Notes: a model not told the origin generated them from the letters alone. Counted from the stretch's first letter, positions 8,225 through 18,120 are shown. The stretch is DNA of 64,000 nucleotides from Frigoribacterium sp. CG_9.8 (GCF_015751965.1 NZ_JADOVH010000005.1:1-64000); one strand, 5' to 3'. A program made the numbers and translations.

Positions 8225-10387
8225 GTGAATACCGAAGTTCGGTCGCCGAAGCGTTGGCTGATCGGTGAACCGCTGGCCTCCGAGAAACTGGAGGGCCAGC
8301 TGCTCCCGAAGCGGCTCGCGCTGCCCATTTTCGCGAGCGACGCGCTGTCATCAGTGGCCTACGCGCCGCAGGAACTGCTGCTGATCCTCACCCTTGGCGG
8401 CCTCGCCTTCCTCAGTTTCGCACCCTGGGTTGCCGCCGCTGTCGTGCTGCTACTCATCGTGGTTGTCACCTCCTACCGCCAGTTGATCAAGGCCTATCCC
8501 TCCGGCGGCGGTGACTACGAGGTCGCACACAAGAACCTCGGTGAGAAGGCCGGGCTGGTCGTCGCATCCGCACTGCTGGTTGACTACATCCTCACCGTCA
8601 CGGTGTCCGTCGCCTCCGGGGTCGACAACATCATCTCCGCATTCCCTGCGCTCAACGCCTATCGGGTCGAACTAGCGGTCGGATTCGTGGTGCTACTCGC
8701 CGCGATCAACCTGCGCGGAGTCGCAGAATCGAGCCGGGCATTCGCACTGCCGACCTACCTCTTCGTCGGAAGCACTGCCCTGATGATCGGGGTCGGGCTC
8801 ACCCGCGCAGCGCTCGGCGACGCCCCGATCGCGGCATCTTCGGAGTTCACCGTCAAGGATCCGGCGAGCCTCACCCAGATCGCCTTCATCCTGCTGCTGC
8901 TGCGGGCTTTTGCCAGCGGATGTTCCGCCCTCACCGGTGTCGAGGCTGTCGCCAATGGCGTGCCAGCGTTCCGCCGCCCGAAGGTCAAAAACGCGCAGCG
9001 CACTCTCGTGCTGATGGGCTCCATCGCGATCGTGCTCTTCATTGGGATCACGACTCTCGCGCTGATCAGTAAGGTGCACTACGCAGAGTCGGCGTGTGAC
9101 CTCATCGGTTTTGAAAACTGCACGACCGCGCCCCAGACCAGTGTGATCTCACAGATCGCGGCTGCCACCTTCCCCGGGGCTGGATACTTCATGTTCTACG
9201 TGATCCAGGGCACAACTGCACTGGTGCTGCTGCTTGCCGCCAACACCGCCTTCAATGGGTTCCCCCTGCTCGGCTCGGTACTCGCTCGGGATTCCTACGC
9301 GCCCAAATCACTCCAGACCCGAGGTGACCGCCTCGTCTACTCCAATGGGGTACTCGTGCTCAGCGGCGCGGCGATATTCCTTCTGGTCGTCTATCGTGCC
9401 AACCTCACTCAGCTCATCCAGCTCTACATCATTGGCGTCTTCGTCTCCTTCACCCTCGGCCAGATCGGCATGGTGGTGCACTGGACCCGGATGCTGCGCG
9501 ACGGCACCGCGACGCTGTCACAGAGCGAACGCCGCCAGGTCTGGCGCAGCCGGGCGATCAACGCCACCGGTGCGACTTTCACCGGCATCGTGCTGATCGT
9601 GGTCACGATCACCAAGTTCACCCACGGCGCCTGGCTGGTGTTCGCAATCATGCCTGTTCTTTTCATATTGATGCTTCGGATCAATCGGTACTACGCCAAG
9701 GTGGCCAAAGATATCGAAGTGGACTCCACCACCACGTTCGGCGCCACCGGTGACCACGCGGTCGTGCTCGTCGGCACGATGCAGAAGCCGACCCTCAAGG
9801 CGCTCGACTACGCCATCGCCGCGCGTCACGAGAGCATCGAAGCGGTGCATATCAACATCGACGACCGGGCCTCTGAGCAGCTGTCGAAGCAGTGGGACGA
9901 GATGAACATCCAGGTGCCGTTGCGCATCGTGCCCTCTCCCTACCGCGATATCAGCATGCCCCTGACTGCATATATCAAGGCGCGTCGGATCGAAGTCGGC
10001 TCCGAGGTCATCACGGTCTACACGCCGCAGTACATCGTGGGCCACTGGTGGGAGAACCTGCTGCATAACCACAAGGCCCGCCGCATCCGCCAGAAGCTGA
10101 TGCTCGTGCACGGTGTCACGATCGCGCTGGTGCCGTGGCTACTCGACTCATCACGCAACCTGTATACCCGCTCGTATCGCCCGTATCCCGGCGAATCCCG
10201 GCGTGGCGAACCCCGGCGTCCCCTGCTGCGCAAGCCCCTTCCGCCAGCCGCGCCTGCGGCCCCGAAAGCGGGCGTCCTCTTCGGCGGAGGACGTGCCGAG
10301 AGCCAGGTGGACCGTGCCGCACGCCTCGCCCGGGAGTCAGCTGCGAAGAAGTCCGCGGCGAGGAACTCCTCCTCGACCCAGAAGTAG
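8225..10387 (+). CDS. APC-family potassium/amino-acid transporter, KimA-like
   Basis: 720 residues: about twelve membrane helices in the first 490 residues (with the family-typical SSDALSSVAYAPQE-type start seen as ASDALSSVAYAPQE), followed by a cytosolic domain of about 200 residues and a Pro/Ala/Arg/Ser-rich tail. The build matches the KimA (YdaO) group of the APC superfamily, which in Bacillus imports K+ and is controlled by c-di-AMP. Whether this one carries K+ or an amino acid is not decided by sequence. Only 76 bases separate it from the previous gene, so no large ydaO-type riboswitch fits there. The start was chosen from the leaderless promoter. Confidence 0.82.
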   Translation: MNTEVRSPKRWLIGEPLASEKLEGQLLPKRLALPIFASDALSSVAYAPQELLLILTLGGLAFLSFAPWVAAAVVLLLIVVVTSYRQLIKAYPSGGGDYEVAHKNLGEKAGLVVASALLVDYILTVTVSVASGVDNIISAFPALNAYRVELAVGFVVLLAAINLRGVAESSRAFALPTYLFVGSTALMIGVGLTRAALGDAPIAASSEFTVKDPASLTQIAFILLLLRAFASGCSALTGVEAVANGVPAFRRPKVKNAQRTLVLMGSIAIVLFIGITTLALISKVHYAESACDLIGFENCTTAPQTSVISQIAAATFPGAGYFMFYVIQGTTALVLLLAANTAFNGFPLLGSVLARDSYAPKSLQTRGDRLVYSNGVLVLSGAAIFLLVVYRANLTQLIQLYIIGVFVSFTLGQIGMVVHWTRMLRDGTATLSQSERRQVWRSRAINATGATFTGIVLIVVTITKFTHGAWLVFAIMPVLFILMLRINRYYAKVAKDIEVDSTTTFGATGDHAVVLVGTMQKPTLKALDYAIAARHESIEAVHINIDDRASEQLSKQWDEMNIQVPLRIVPSPYRDISMPLTAYIKARRIEVGSEVITVYTPQYIVGHWWENLLHNHKARRIRQKLMLVHGVTIALVPWLLDSSRNLYTRSYRPYPGESRRGEPRRPLLRKPLPPAAPAAPKAGVLFGGGRAESQVDRAARLARESAAKKSAARNSSSTQK

Positions 10388-10392
10388 TCCGC

Positions 10393-10809
10393 ATGCCTGG
10401 CTGGCGTGAGGCAGTGGCTGTGGTCGCCGGTGGGGTGGTCGGCACCGGACTCCGGCTCACCCTCGACACCGTGATCCCCCACGGGGACGCTGATTTTCCA
10501 CTCAGCACCCTGCTCATCAACGTTGTGGGATCGTTCGCTCTCGGTGCCCTGGTCGCAACGCTCTGGCGGCGGTCGAACACTCCCAACTGGCTCAAGGTCG
10601 GCCTCGGCTCCGGCCTGATCGGTTCCTTTACTACGTTCTCAGCGCTCATCGTCTCGCTGTTGTCCGAAGCGCAGCGTGGCGCGTGGATGCTCGCGGTGCT
10701 GTATCTCGCGCTCTCCCTCGTGCTCGGCCTCGGTGCCGCGCTCCTCGGGCTCAGCCTCGGACGGCGGCCGAGGCAGGCACCGCTGGAGATTGACATGGTG
10801 GACGAGTGA
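10393..10809 (+). CDS. crcB: Fluoride channel subunit, first of a pair
   Basis: 138 residues, four hydrophobic helices, with the Fluc hallmarks NVVGSFALG and GLIGSFTTFSAL. Fluc channels are antiparallel dimers that let toxic F- leave the cytosol. Two adjacent crcB genes, as here, normally encode a heterodimer. The ATG follows the stop of the KimA-like gene by 5 bases, so it probably belongs to the same transcript. No fluoride riboswitch is possible in that gap. Confidence 0.9.
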   Translation: MPGWREAVAVVAGGVVGTGLRLTLDTVIPHGDADFPLSTLLINVVGSFALGALVATLWRRSNTPNWLKVGLGSGLIGSFTTFSALIVSLLSEAQRGAWMLAVLYLALSLVLGLGAALLGLSLGRRPRQAPLEIDMVDE

Positions 10810-11201
10810 GTCCGGCACTGGTGATCGCGGTGCTCGCCTCCGGTGCACTCGGGGCCCTCGCCCGGTACGGCATCTCGCTCGCGTTCATCCGCGCCACTCG
10901 GTTTCCCCGGGCAGTGCTCGTGGTCAACGTGGCAGGGTGCCTGCTCGGCGGCGGGGTGCTGGCGCTTTCTGACGGGGGCATCATCGATAGCGGCCTCCAC
11001 CTCATCCTCCTCACCGGTATTGCAGGCGGCCTCACGACCTTCAGCACCTTCTCGGTCGAGACCCTGCAATTTGCCCTCTCGGGACGCTGGCGCGCCGCGG
11101 TTGCGAACGTCGTCATCAACCTCGTGCTTGGTCTCGGCGCTGCAATGGCGGCCTACTTCATCGTGTACTGGTTTCTGCTGCTGAATCAGTACCAGCCGTA
11201 G
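10806..11201 (+). CDS. crcB: Fluoride channel subunit, second of a pair
   Basis: 131 residues, four hydrophobic helices, with NVAGCLLGG and GIAGGLTTFSTFSVET, the Fluc pore signature with the conserved Phe residues. Its GTG overlaps the last codons of the first crcB by 4 bases (GTGA), consistent with translational coupling and equal amounts of the two partners. It probably forms the channel with the upstream product. Confidence 0.92.
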   Translation: MSPALVIAVLASGALGALARYGISLAFIRATRFPRAVLVVNVAGCLLGGGVLALSDGGIIDSGLHLILLTGIAGGLTTFSTFSVETLQFALSGRWRAAVANVVINLVLGLGAAMAAYFIVYWFLLLNQYQP

Positions 11202-11240
11202 CGGTACTGGTGGCGAAGGGGTCAGCCTCGCGCGGGCAGG

Positions 11241-12335
11241 TCAGAGGTTCGACAGCAGCGCGACGACCTGGCGAGCGATCTGCCGGCCGGCTCGGTTCGC
11301 TCCGATCGTGCTCGCCTGGGGTCCATACCCGGCGAAGAATATACGACCGTCCTTCCAGGACGATCCCCCGCCGACGCTGACTCCGCCCTCCTTCTCCCTC
11401 AGCTTGAGGGGAGCGAGGTGTCGTAGCTCCGGACGGAACCCAGTGGACCAGACAATCGCATCCGCGAGCTGGAATGTCCCGTCGGCCCAGCGCACCCCAT
11501 CCGGCTCGATCGACGCGAACATCGGTTTGGCGACCAGCGTGCCCCGATCGATACCAGCCTGGATACGGCGAGTTCGGGGCACCCCGGTGCCGCTCACGAC
11601 GCTCGGCAGAGCTCGACCGCTGCGCGCTGCTTCGTCCTGGGCCGCGACCGCTCGTGCACCGTCCTCCATGTTGAGCTCTCCCTCATCGAGAAACTCAATC
11701 GGTCGGCGCGAGACCCAGGTGAGGCTTTCGGTGTTACCCTCCAACTCGAGGAGGAAGCCGATTGCCGAGGTTCCCCCGCCGACGACGACGACGTTATGGC
11801 CCGCAAAGTCGGCGGCCGAGCTGTACTGCGTGGTGTGAACGTGTCGTCCGGCGAAATCGTTGAGGCCCGGATACCAGGGTACGAATGGCGAGCCCCACGT
11901 GCCGGTCGCATTGACGACGACGTCTGTTTCGAGTGCTCCGATACCGCCGTTCATCTCGAATCCGACCACCAGGTCGGTACCGCGATTGAACACCCGCTTC
12001 ACGTCGACCGGTCGCCGCACCTGGAGTCCATAGTGCGCTTCGTACCGGGCGTAGTAGTCGGCCACGACATGCTTCGCCGGCTGGGTGCGGTCGGCGGAAT
12101 CGAAACTGATGCCCAACTCATCCATGCCGGGCAGGTCGTTGATGTGGTGTGCCGAGCCGATGCGAAGCGCCTCCCAGCGATGCTGCCAAGCGCCGCCGGT
12201 GACCGGACCGCGGTCGAGAACAACAAAATCAGAACCCGGTTCGAGCCCGAGTCGGGTGAGGTAGAAGGAGACGGATAGTCCGGCTTGTCCCGCGCCGATT
12301 ACGACGACTGAGGGAGAACCAGGCGAAGATGTCAC
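11241..12335 (-). CDS. FAD/NAD(P)-dependent oxidoreductase, flavin monooxygenase-like
   Basis: 364 residues. GAGQAG near residue 14 is the FAD-binding Rossmann motif, VNATGTWGSP marks the FAD-side segment, GGGTSAIGF near residue 182 is the NADPH-binding motif, and STGFRPEL is the late ATG-type motif. This is the build of flavin-containing monooxygenases and related TrkA-like flavoproteins. The substrate cannot be told from the sequence. It is transcribed toward the crcB pair, stops 39 bases from it, and stands alone. Confidence 0.85.
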   Translation of the reverse strand: MTSSPGSPSVVVIGAGQAGLSVSFYLTRLGLEPGSDFVVLDRGPVTGGAWQHRWEALRIGSAHHINDLPGMDELGISFDSADRTQPAKHVVADYYARYEAHYGLQVRRPVDVKRVFNRGTDLVVGFEMNGGIGALETDVVVNATGTWGSPFVPWYPGLNDFAGRHVHTTQYSSAADFAGHNVVVVGGGTSAIGFLLELEGNTESLTWVSRRPIEFLDEGELNMEDGARAVAAQDEAARSGRALPSVVSGTGVPRTRRIQAGIDRGTLVAKPMFASIEPDGVRWADGTFQLADAIVWSTGFRPELRHLAPLKLREKEGGVSVGGGSSWKDGRIFFAGYGPQASTIGANRAGRQIARQVVALLSNL

Positions 12336-12504
12336 GCGTCTACGTTAGCCGCCGCTGAGATGCCGCATAACGGAGGCAGCCGGGCATCGCGTGCATGCTA
12401 AAGTTGGCCTTTAGATTTTAGTTCCCTATTTGGTCAATTCCGGGCAGCTGCTCGCCAGTCAAGGCACCGCTTGTTCGGGATCAGAATCGTGAGGGGGTCA
12501 AGCC

Positions 12505-12750
12505 ATGGGGCGCGGCCGTCAAAAAGCAAAGCACACCAAGGTGGCTCGTGAGCTGAAGTACTTCAGCCCGGACACCAACTACAACGCGCTCGAACGTGAG
12601 CTCACCCATCCCGTCACGGGAGCCCCGGTCGACCCCAAACTCGAGGAAGATCTCGAGAAGTGGCCGGAGTTCAGCGCGAGTTCGTACTCCCCCGGTACGT
12701 CAGAAATCACTGACGACGAGTACGAGCCCGACCAAAACAAGACCGCGTAG
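12505..12750 (+). CDS. DUF3073 family small protein
   Basis: 81 residues, starting MGRGRQKAKHTKVARELKYF, the hallmark of the actinobacterial DUF3073 family: a basic N-terminus then an acidic tail. Its function is unknown. It sits next to purM in many actinobacteria, as here, but is convergent with purM in this window. The ATG follows a GAGGGGGT stretch that can act as the ribosome-binding site. The 169 bases upstream hold an AT-rich patch (about 12400-12430) that probably contains its promoter. Confidence 0.93.
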   Translation: MGRGRQKAKHTKVARELKYFSPDTNYNALERELTHPVTGAPVDPKLEEDLEKWPEFSASSYSPGTSEITDDEYEPDQNKTA

Positions 12751-12764
12751 GGCCCCGGTCGCCG

Positions 12765-12832
12765 ACCACCTCCCCTTTTTCTCACCACCGCCGTGTTCAG
12801 ACACGACGGTGGTCGTAAAAGGCAGGGGTGGT
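12765..12832. repeat. Family-1 palindromic repeat, copy B (68 bp)
   Basis: Imperfect inverted repeat between the convergent DUF3073 and purM genes. The outer ends are ACCACCTCCC and AGGGGTGGT, the inner arms CTCACCACCG and CGGTGGTCG. Same length and arrangement as the copies at 8095 and 52579. Confidence 0.85.
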
Positions 12833-12874
12833 ATTACGGCGAGAAGCGGGAGGGGAGGGACGGGCCCCGCCGGG

Positions 12875-14026
12875 TTAGTCGCGGTAACGGCCCACCAAGC
12901 GCACGGCCCCGCCATCGACGCCCTTAGCCCCCTGCACCCAATCCGCCGGTCCCGAGCGGGCCGAGGAATCTGCCGGCCGCACCGGCGAGGCATCGAAGCC
13001 AGCGATGTCCCGCGGCGCGGTGGACACGACACCAAGAGTCCAGGCGGGGATGCCGCTGGCGGCTAGCTGCGCGATGACGGTGCCAGCGCTCGCTGCCTCG
13101 ACCACGGCAATCATGCCGACGCCAAGGTTCCAGGTGCCCTCGGCCTCTTCCAGGCTGAGGGATCCCCAGTCGGTAAGTACCCGGAACACCGGCGCTGGCG
13201 ACCAGGTGCTTCGCTCCAGTTCGACCCAGCTGCCGACCGGCAGCACGCGGGCGAGGTTCGCGGCGATGCCACCCCCGGTCACATGGCTGAGCGCATGCAC
13301 CACGCCCGGGACATCCGCAAGCAGACCGAGCAGTGGCACCGTATACAGACGGGTGGGCTCGAGCAGCACCTCACCGACGAGGCCGCCAAGCTCAGCGGAG
13401 CGATCGAGGTAGGAGACCTGTGCCTGCCGCACGATGTGGCGCACGAGCGAGAAGCCATTGGAGTGCAGACCGGATGATTCGAGGGCGATGACTACGTCAC
13501 CATCCACTACGAGATGGGCACCGAGTTGCGCGCCAGCTTCGACCGCGCCCGTCGCGGCTCCGGCGACGTCGTAGTCATCCGGTGCGAGAAGTCCGGGATG
13601 CTCCGCGGTCTCGCCGCCGACCAGAGCGGTCGCGGTCTCGCTGCAGCCGCGCGCGATGCCGGCGACGATGTCCGCGATGCGAGACGGCACGACCTTGCCG
13701 CAAGCAATGTAGTCGGTCATGAACAGTGGCGTTGCTCCGACCACGATGATGTCGTCGACGACCATGCCCACCAGGTCGATCCCGATCGTGTCGTGCTTAT
13801 CGATGGCCTGGGCGATCGCGACCTTTGTGCCGACACCGTCGGTGGATGTCGCGAGCAGCGGTCGCTGAAAAGAGGTGAGGAACGACACGTCGAAGAGTCC
13901 GGCGAACCCTCCCACGCCGCCGACGACGCGTGATCCGTGGGTGGCCGAGACCGCCGACTTCATCAGTTCGACGGCGAGGTCTCCGGCCGCCGTATCGACG
14001 CCTGCCTCCGCGTACTTGTCAGCCAT
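12875..14026 (-). CDS. purM: Phosphoribosylformylglycinamidine cyclo-ligase (AIR synthetase)
   Basis: 383 residues, slightly longer than the usual 345-370. It closes the imidazole ring using ATP, turning FGAM into AIR, step five of purine synthesis. Family signatures visible are the N-terminal YAEAGVD, STDGVGTK, GIDLVGMVVDDI, GGETAEHPG, and SHVTGGGIAANL of the C-terminal domain. It is divergent from purF, with a 74-base shared upstream region; in Streptomyces the two genes run in the same direction. The C-terminal 25 residues or so are a variable extension. Confidence 0.96.
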   Translation of the reverse strand: MADKYAEAGVDTAAGDLAVELMKSAVSATHGSRVVGGVGGFAGLFDVSFLTSFQRPLLATSTDGVGTKVAIAQAIDKHDTIGIDLVGMVVDDIIVVGATPLFMTDYIACGKVVPSRIADIVAGIARGCSETATALVGGETAEHPGLLAPDDYDVAGAATGAVEAGAQLGAHLVVDGDVVIALESSGLHSNGFSLVRHIVRQAQVSYLDRSAELGGLVGEVLLEPTRLYTVPLLGLLADVPGVVHALSHVTGGGIAANLARVLPVGSWVELERSTWSPAPVFRVLTDWGSLSLEEAEGTWNLGVGMIAVVEAASAGTVIAQLAASGIPAWTLGVVSTAPRDIAGFDASPVRPADSSARSGPADWVQGAKGVDGGAVRLVGRYRD

Positions 14027-14100
14027 TCATCGTCCGTTCGTAAAGCGTGGAAGACTGGGATAAATCACCCCCAACTCTACGGTCTGGAGACTCACCGAGA

Positions 14101-15558
14101 ATGTGCGGCATTGTCGGCATCGTTTCTTCGGAACCCGCCAACCAACAGGTCTATGACAGCCTCCTGCTCTTGCAGCACCGGGGCCAAGACTCGACCGGCA
14201 TCGCCACCGCTGAGGGGCGTACTTTCCACATGGTGAAGGCGCGTGGCCAGGTTCGCGAGGCGTTTCGCACCCGAGACATGCGCAGCCTGCCAGGCAATAT
14301 GGGGCTTGGGCACGTGCGTTATGCCACGAAAGGCAACGCCTTCAACGAGCAGGAGGCCCAGCCGTTCTACGTGAACGCCCCCTACGGAATCGTGCTCGTG
14401 CACAACGGCAACCTCACCAACACGCGCGAGCTCACCGAAGAGCTGTTCCATGTTGACCGTCGGCACCTCAATACCGATTCCGACACCGAGCTGCTGGTCA
14501 ATGTGCTCGCGCACGAACTGCAGGAGCAGGTGACCGGGCCAGACCTCGATCCCGATCAGATCTTCGCGGCCGTCGAGCGGGTACACGAGCGCGTCGAGGG
14601 CTCCTACGCCACTATTGCGATGATTCCCGGATACGGTCTCCTCGCATTCCGGGATCCTTTCGGTATCCGCCCTCTCGTGCTCGGAAAGCGGGCACGCGGA
14701 TTCGTCGGAAGTGACTGGATCGTGGCATCCGAGTCCCTCGTACTCGAGAGTGGCGGCTACGAGCTCGTGCGTGACATCGCGCCGGGCGAGGCAGTCTTCA
14801 TCGCGTTAGACGGCGAGATGACGTCGCGCCAATGTGCCACGAACCCCACCCTTGTGCCGTGCTCATTCGAGTACGTCTATCTCGCCCGCCCCGACTCGAT
14901 CATGAACGGCATCTCGGTATACGACGCGCGGCTTCGCCTCGGCAACCGCCTCGCCGACACAATCGCCGAATACACGCCACGCGGCGACATCGACGTGGTC
15001 ATGCCCATTCCGGACTCCTCCCGGCCGGCCGCGATGCAGGTCGCCCGCAAGCTCGGGATCGAATACCGCGAGGGTTTCTACAAGAACCGCTACATCGGCC
15101 GCACGTTCATCATGCCCGGCCAGGCCGAGCGGAAGAAGTCGGTGAAGCAGAAACTCAACGCCATGGGTTCCGAGTTTCGCGGCAAGAATATCCTGATCGT
15201 CGACGACTCCATCGTGCGCGGGACGACCTCGAAGGAGATCGTGCAGATGGCCCGCGAGGCGGGCGCCAACAAGGTCACCTTCACTTCGGCTGCGCCTCCC
15301 GTGCGGTATCCCCACGTCTACGGCATCAACATGCCGAGCCGGCATGAGCTGATCGCCCACAATCGCAAGATCCCCGAGATCAAGCTGGAGATGGGATCCG
15401 ATTACCTGATCTATCAGGAGGTCGCAGATATGCAGGCGGCTATCCTCGAGGGCTCGAATGTGAAGGCCCTCGAGATGAGCTGCTTCACCGGTGATTATGT
15501 GACCGGCACTGTGTCCCCGGAATACCTCGCCTGGGTCGAGCACACGCAGCTCAGCTGA
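14101..15558 (+). CDS. purF: Amidophosphoribosyltransferase
   Basis: 485 residues. It makes phosphoribosylamine from PRPP and glutamine, the committed step of purine synthesis. The ATG at 14101 gives MCGIVGIV, so Cys2 becomes the N-terminal nucleophile after Met removal; any upstream in-frame start would block this, which fixes the start. The glutaminase domain (HRGQDSTGI, HNGNLTN, NTDSDTE) is followed by the PRPP-binding motif ILIVDDSIVRGTTS near residue 360. It is divergent from purM. Downstream, 236 bases hold no gene. Confidence 0.97.
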   Translation: MCGIVGIVSSEPANQQVYDSLLLLQHRGQDSTGIATAEGRTFHMVKARGQVREAFRTRDMRSLPGNMGLGHVRYATKGNAFNEQEAQPFYVNAPYGIVLVHNGNLTNTRELTEELFHVDRRHLNTDSDTELLVNVLAHELQEQVTGPDLDPDQIFAAVERVHERVEGSYATIAMIPGYGLLAFRDPFGIRPLVLGKRARGFVGSDWIVASESLVLESGGYELVRDIAPGEAVFIALDGEMTSRQCATNPTLVPCSFEYVYLARPDSIMNGISVYDARLRLGNRLADTIAEYTPRGDIDVVMPIPDSSRPAAMQVARKLGIEYREGFYKNRYIGRTFIMPGQAERKKSVKQKLNAMGSEFRGKNILIVDDSIVRGTTSKEIVQMAREAGANKVTFTSAAPPVRYPHVYGINMPSRHELIAHNRKIPEIKLEMGSDYLIYQEVADMQAAILEGSNVKALEMSCFTGDYVTGTVSPEYLAWVEHTQLS

Positions 15559-15794
15559 GGTGGGGCCGAGCTGCTGGGCTTGCAGGTCGCTGAGTCTGTA
15601 GGGTGCTGGGTCTTCAGCGAGGTGGGCATCAGCGGATCTTCGAGTTGCCCGAACCGTGAGCACCGCGATGATGAGGCCGGACCGGATGGCGAGGGCGACC
15701 ATGACGTGCGACCATGACGGGCGCGAGCCAGAGCAGTGTTCGGTGCCCGCTCCGACAGTTTCGGGCAGCAAGGCATCTGAGTCAATTACTGAAA

Positions 15795-16262
15795 CTACCG
15801 GTTACCGGTTTCTGCGGACGATTCGGGCGCCTCACTATCGGCAGGTTCGTCGTCATAGGGCAGCGGATCCACCGTGGTGCGCTCGGCCATCCCGGTGCGG
15901 GCGCGACGGGTGAGCACAGTGTCGAGCAGAATCGCCATGATGGCGCCGATCAGCGCCCCAGCCGGCATTCCGAAGAGGAGAAAGTAGCCGAAAAGTGCGC
16001 CAAACCCGACCGACGGATCCGACGGAAATGACGCGGTGAGGATGAAGGTGGCAATGGCCCCAACCCCGGCCCCGATGATGAGAAACCGCGAGTACCGGGG
16101 AATCCGACGAACGGTGACCTCGGTCTCAACAGTGGTTTCCGCGGGTTCGAGCTGGTCAGGCTGCGCCGACTCAGGCTGCTCAGGTCCAGGCTGCTCAGGT
16201 CCAGGCTGCGCCGACTCAGGCTCCGTATCCGGTTCGGGGTGCGGCTCGGCGGCGGGGGTCAT
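15795..16262 (-). CDS. Small membrane protein with Pro/Glu/Gln-rich N-terminus
   Basis: 155 residues. The first 45 are a low-complexity acidic tract built on a repeated PGPEQPE/ESAQP unit. Two membrane helices follow (about residues 60-80 and 88-112), then an acidic tail. No functional motif. Its ATG overlaps the stop of the sterol-carrier-like gene by 4 bases (ATGA), so the two are translationally coupled. A protein of this build commonly lies beside purF in related genomes, from memory; the function is unknown. Confidence 0.7.
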   Translation of the reverse strand: MTPAAEPHPEPDTEPESAQPGPEQPGPEQPESAQPDQLEPAETTVETEVTVRRIPRYSRFLIIGAGVGAIATFILTASFPSDPSVGFGALFGYFLLFGMPAGALIGAIMAILLDTVLTRRARTGMAERTTVDPLPYDDEPADSEAPESSAETGNR

Positions 16263-16657
16263 GCCCCTATTGTCCCAGACGGTTGCGGGGTAACCGCCCC
16301 AGCCCAGGGCAGCGGCAGGTGGGCGGAGAGATCGGCACGGGATCCGGATGCTGCGATCCGCCCGTGCTCGAGGGCGTCAGCCCATGTAGTGCCCCCGGTG
16401 GCAATTGCGAGCCAGGTGAGCGCATCCGTCTCCACCACGTTCGGCGGGGTTCCTCGTGTGTGGCCGGGACCGGCGATGCACTGCACGGCGCCGAAGGGGG
16501 GAACACGCACCTCGACAGAGTTGCCCGGGGCGCCATCCGCCAGCACCTGCAGCAGGTAGCGCGCGGCGGCAGCCTCGGTGTCGCGATCGGCCACTGTCGC
16601 GAGCGCGCGCTTCACCGCGTCGCGGCCAGCGGCATCCGTAATGCGTGCTTTGCCCAT
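16259..16657 (-). CDS. Sterol carrier family protein
   Basis: 132 residues, resembling the small actinobacterial proteins annotated as sterol carrier family, with a conserved [13 protein letters not shown] segment and the [13 protein letters not shown] helix. Such domains bind a hydrophobic ligand in a pocket, but no ligand is known for this group. It is the first gene of a two-gene unit with the membrane protein that follows (ATGA overlap). Confidence 0.7.
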   Translation of the reverse strand: MGKARITDAAGRDAVKRALATVADRDTEAAAARYLLQVLADGAPGNSVEVRVPPFGAVQCIAGPGHTRGTPPNVVETDALTWLAIATGGTTWADALEHGRIAASGSRADLSAHLPLPWAGAVTPQPSGTIGA

Positions 16658-16749
16658 GCTTCTACGCTATCCCGGTGTCACGCGCTGCGTTACGCACGCG
16701 CTGCACTGCGCACGCGCTGCGTTATTCGCGCGGCATCGCTCATGCAGTA

Positions 16750-17631
16750 TCACTCCGGCACAAAACTGATTGCCCGCGGACGCCGGGTGAGCACAGCGGC
16801 TGCGAGTCCGCCGAGCATGATCGCCCCGCCGATGAGTTCGCTGCCAGCCGGTCGCTCATCGAACACCACCCAGGCAGCGAGGATGCCGATCACCGGCACG
16901 AGGAGGGTGAACGGCACCACCGCGCCGGTCGGGTAGCGAGCAAGCAGGGAGTTCCAGATCGTATAGGCCACCAAGGATGCGGCGACCGCCGTGTACACAG
17001 TGCTGAGAATCGCGGCGAGCGACAGGTGGGCGAGCGAGAATCCCACCGCCTGCGGTCCGTCTACCAGAAGCGCAAGCGCCAAGGAGGGGATGGGAACCAC
17101 CAGTCCCGACCACACCACTAGCGCGAGTCCGGATGCCGCACGCGCCCGCCGTGACAGCACGTTGCCAATCGCCCAGGAGAGTGCCGCGAGCAGGGTGATC
17201 ACGAGCGGGAGCCAGGGTGCAGAACGGGTGTGACCGACGACGACCACAGCCAGACCGATCATGCCGATCACGATTCCCACGGCCTGACGTTTGGTGGGAT
17301 GCTCCCGAAGCAGCAGGGAGGAGACGATCACCGAGAACACGATCTGCGTCTGCAGCAGCAGCGAAGCAAGTCCGGGCGGCATGCCGAGCGCGAGTGCGAG
17401 GTAGAGCAGGGTGAACTGGCCAAGGCTCAGGAAGGCGCCGATCAACAGGATATTGCGCCATCCGATCGCTGGAGGCCGGATGAAGAAGACTGCGGGAACG
17501 GCCACGAGGATGAAACGCATCGCGAGGAAGAGCAGCGGGGGCACATCGGTGAGACCAAGATCGATGGCCACGAAGTTGACACCCCAGATCACCACGACCA
17601 GTAGCGCGAGGAGAGTGTGGCGTGGAGTCAT
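16750..17631 (-). CDS. EamA-type transporter (DMT superfamily)
   Basis: 293 residues with ten hydrophobic helices forming two EamA repeats: the first half begins LLALLVVVIWGVNFVAIDLGL, the second has ALSWAIGNVLSRRA. It resembles the RhaT/YdcZ/EamA metabolite exporters, which move amino acids, nucleosides or similar small molecules. The substrate is not predictable. It stands alone, 92 bases upstream of the sterol-carrier gene. Confidence 0.88.
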   Translation of the reverse strand: MTPRHTLLALLVVVIWGVNFVAIDLGLTDVPPLLFLAMRFILVAVPAVFFIRPPAIGWRNILLIGAFLSLGQFTLLYLALALGMPPGLASLLLQTQIVFSVIVSSLLLREHPTKRQAVGIVIGMIGLAVVVVGHTRSAPWLPLVITLLAALSWAIGNVLSRRARAASGLALVVWSGLVVPIPSLALALLVDGPQAVGFSLAHLSLAAILSTVYTAVAASLVAYTIWNSLLARYPTGAVVPFTLLVPVIGILAAWVVFDERPAGSELIGGAIMLGGLAAAVLTRRPRAISFVPE

Positions 17632-17680
17632 CCGCTTAGCTTGGCACGGCGGCCGCTCCCGCTTAACCGCGGGCCTCGCT

Positions 17681-18082
17681 CTACTGCCGGCGGCGCCTCA
17701 AGTGGAGCGGGCCCTTCGCCGTAGAAGCGTCAACGGCCGTGCCTGACTGCAGGATATCGATTTCCCCCGCCGCGAAAAGCCGGCGTGCCGCGCGGCGGGC
17801 CGGCTCCGCGAGCTCAGCCCAGTTCGCCTCGCCGACGGCTTTGGCCGCATCCGAATCGACGATGGTTGCCCCGGCCGGGCGGGCGGCAAGCAGTGCGAGG
17901 ATCGCAGCTTCGAGCATCCGGTCTTCCTCGGTAACACCCCGGCGTCGGCAGGCATCGGAACAGTAGCGCACGGACTCCCAGTCGCGTGCCCACTTGGCAC
18001 GCCACTCGATACGGCGACCGCAGGAGGCGCAGAGCTTCTCGACCGGAGCGGCGGATTCGGCGGATCGCTGACGGTGGGCCAT
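17681..18082 (-). CDS. DUF2256 + DUF3253 domain protein
   Basis: 133 residues. The N-terminal part contains [18 protein letters not shown] followed by CSDACRRRG, a small four-Cys zinc-ribbon-like motif (DUF2256). The rest, [19 protein letters not shown] to the GPLHLRRR end, matches DUF3253, which has a winged-helix look. Together this suggests a small nucleic-acid-binding protein; that is inference. A much longer open frame continues upstream antisense to purD; the ATG at 18082 is the sensible start because the motif begins right after it. Confidence 0.75.
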   Translation of the reverse strand: MAHRQRSAESAAPVEKLCASCGRRIEWRAKWARDWESVRYCSDACRRRGVTEEDRMLEAAILALLAARPAGATIVDSDAAKAVGEANWAELAEPARRAARRLFAAGEIDILQSGTAVDASTAKGPLHLRRRRQ

Positions 18083-18120
18083 AGCCCCAGTCTGCCGGGT
18101 GATGCTGGGTGTGCCGGGCG

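Noticed and set aside
10388-10392. Fluoride riboswitch before crcB
   Set aside because: Only 5 bases separate crcB from the previous gene.
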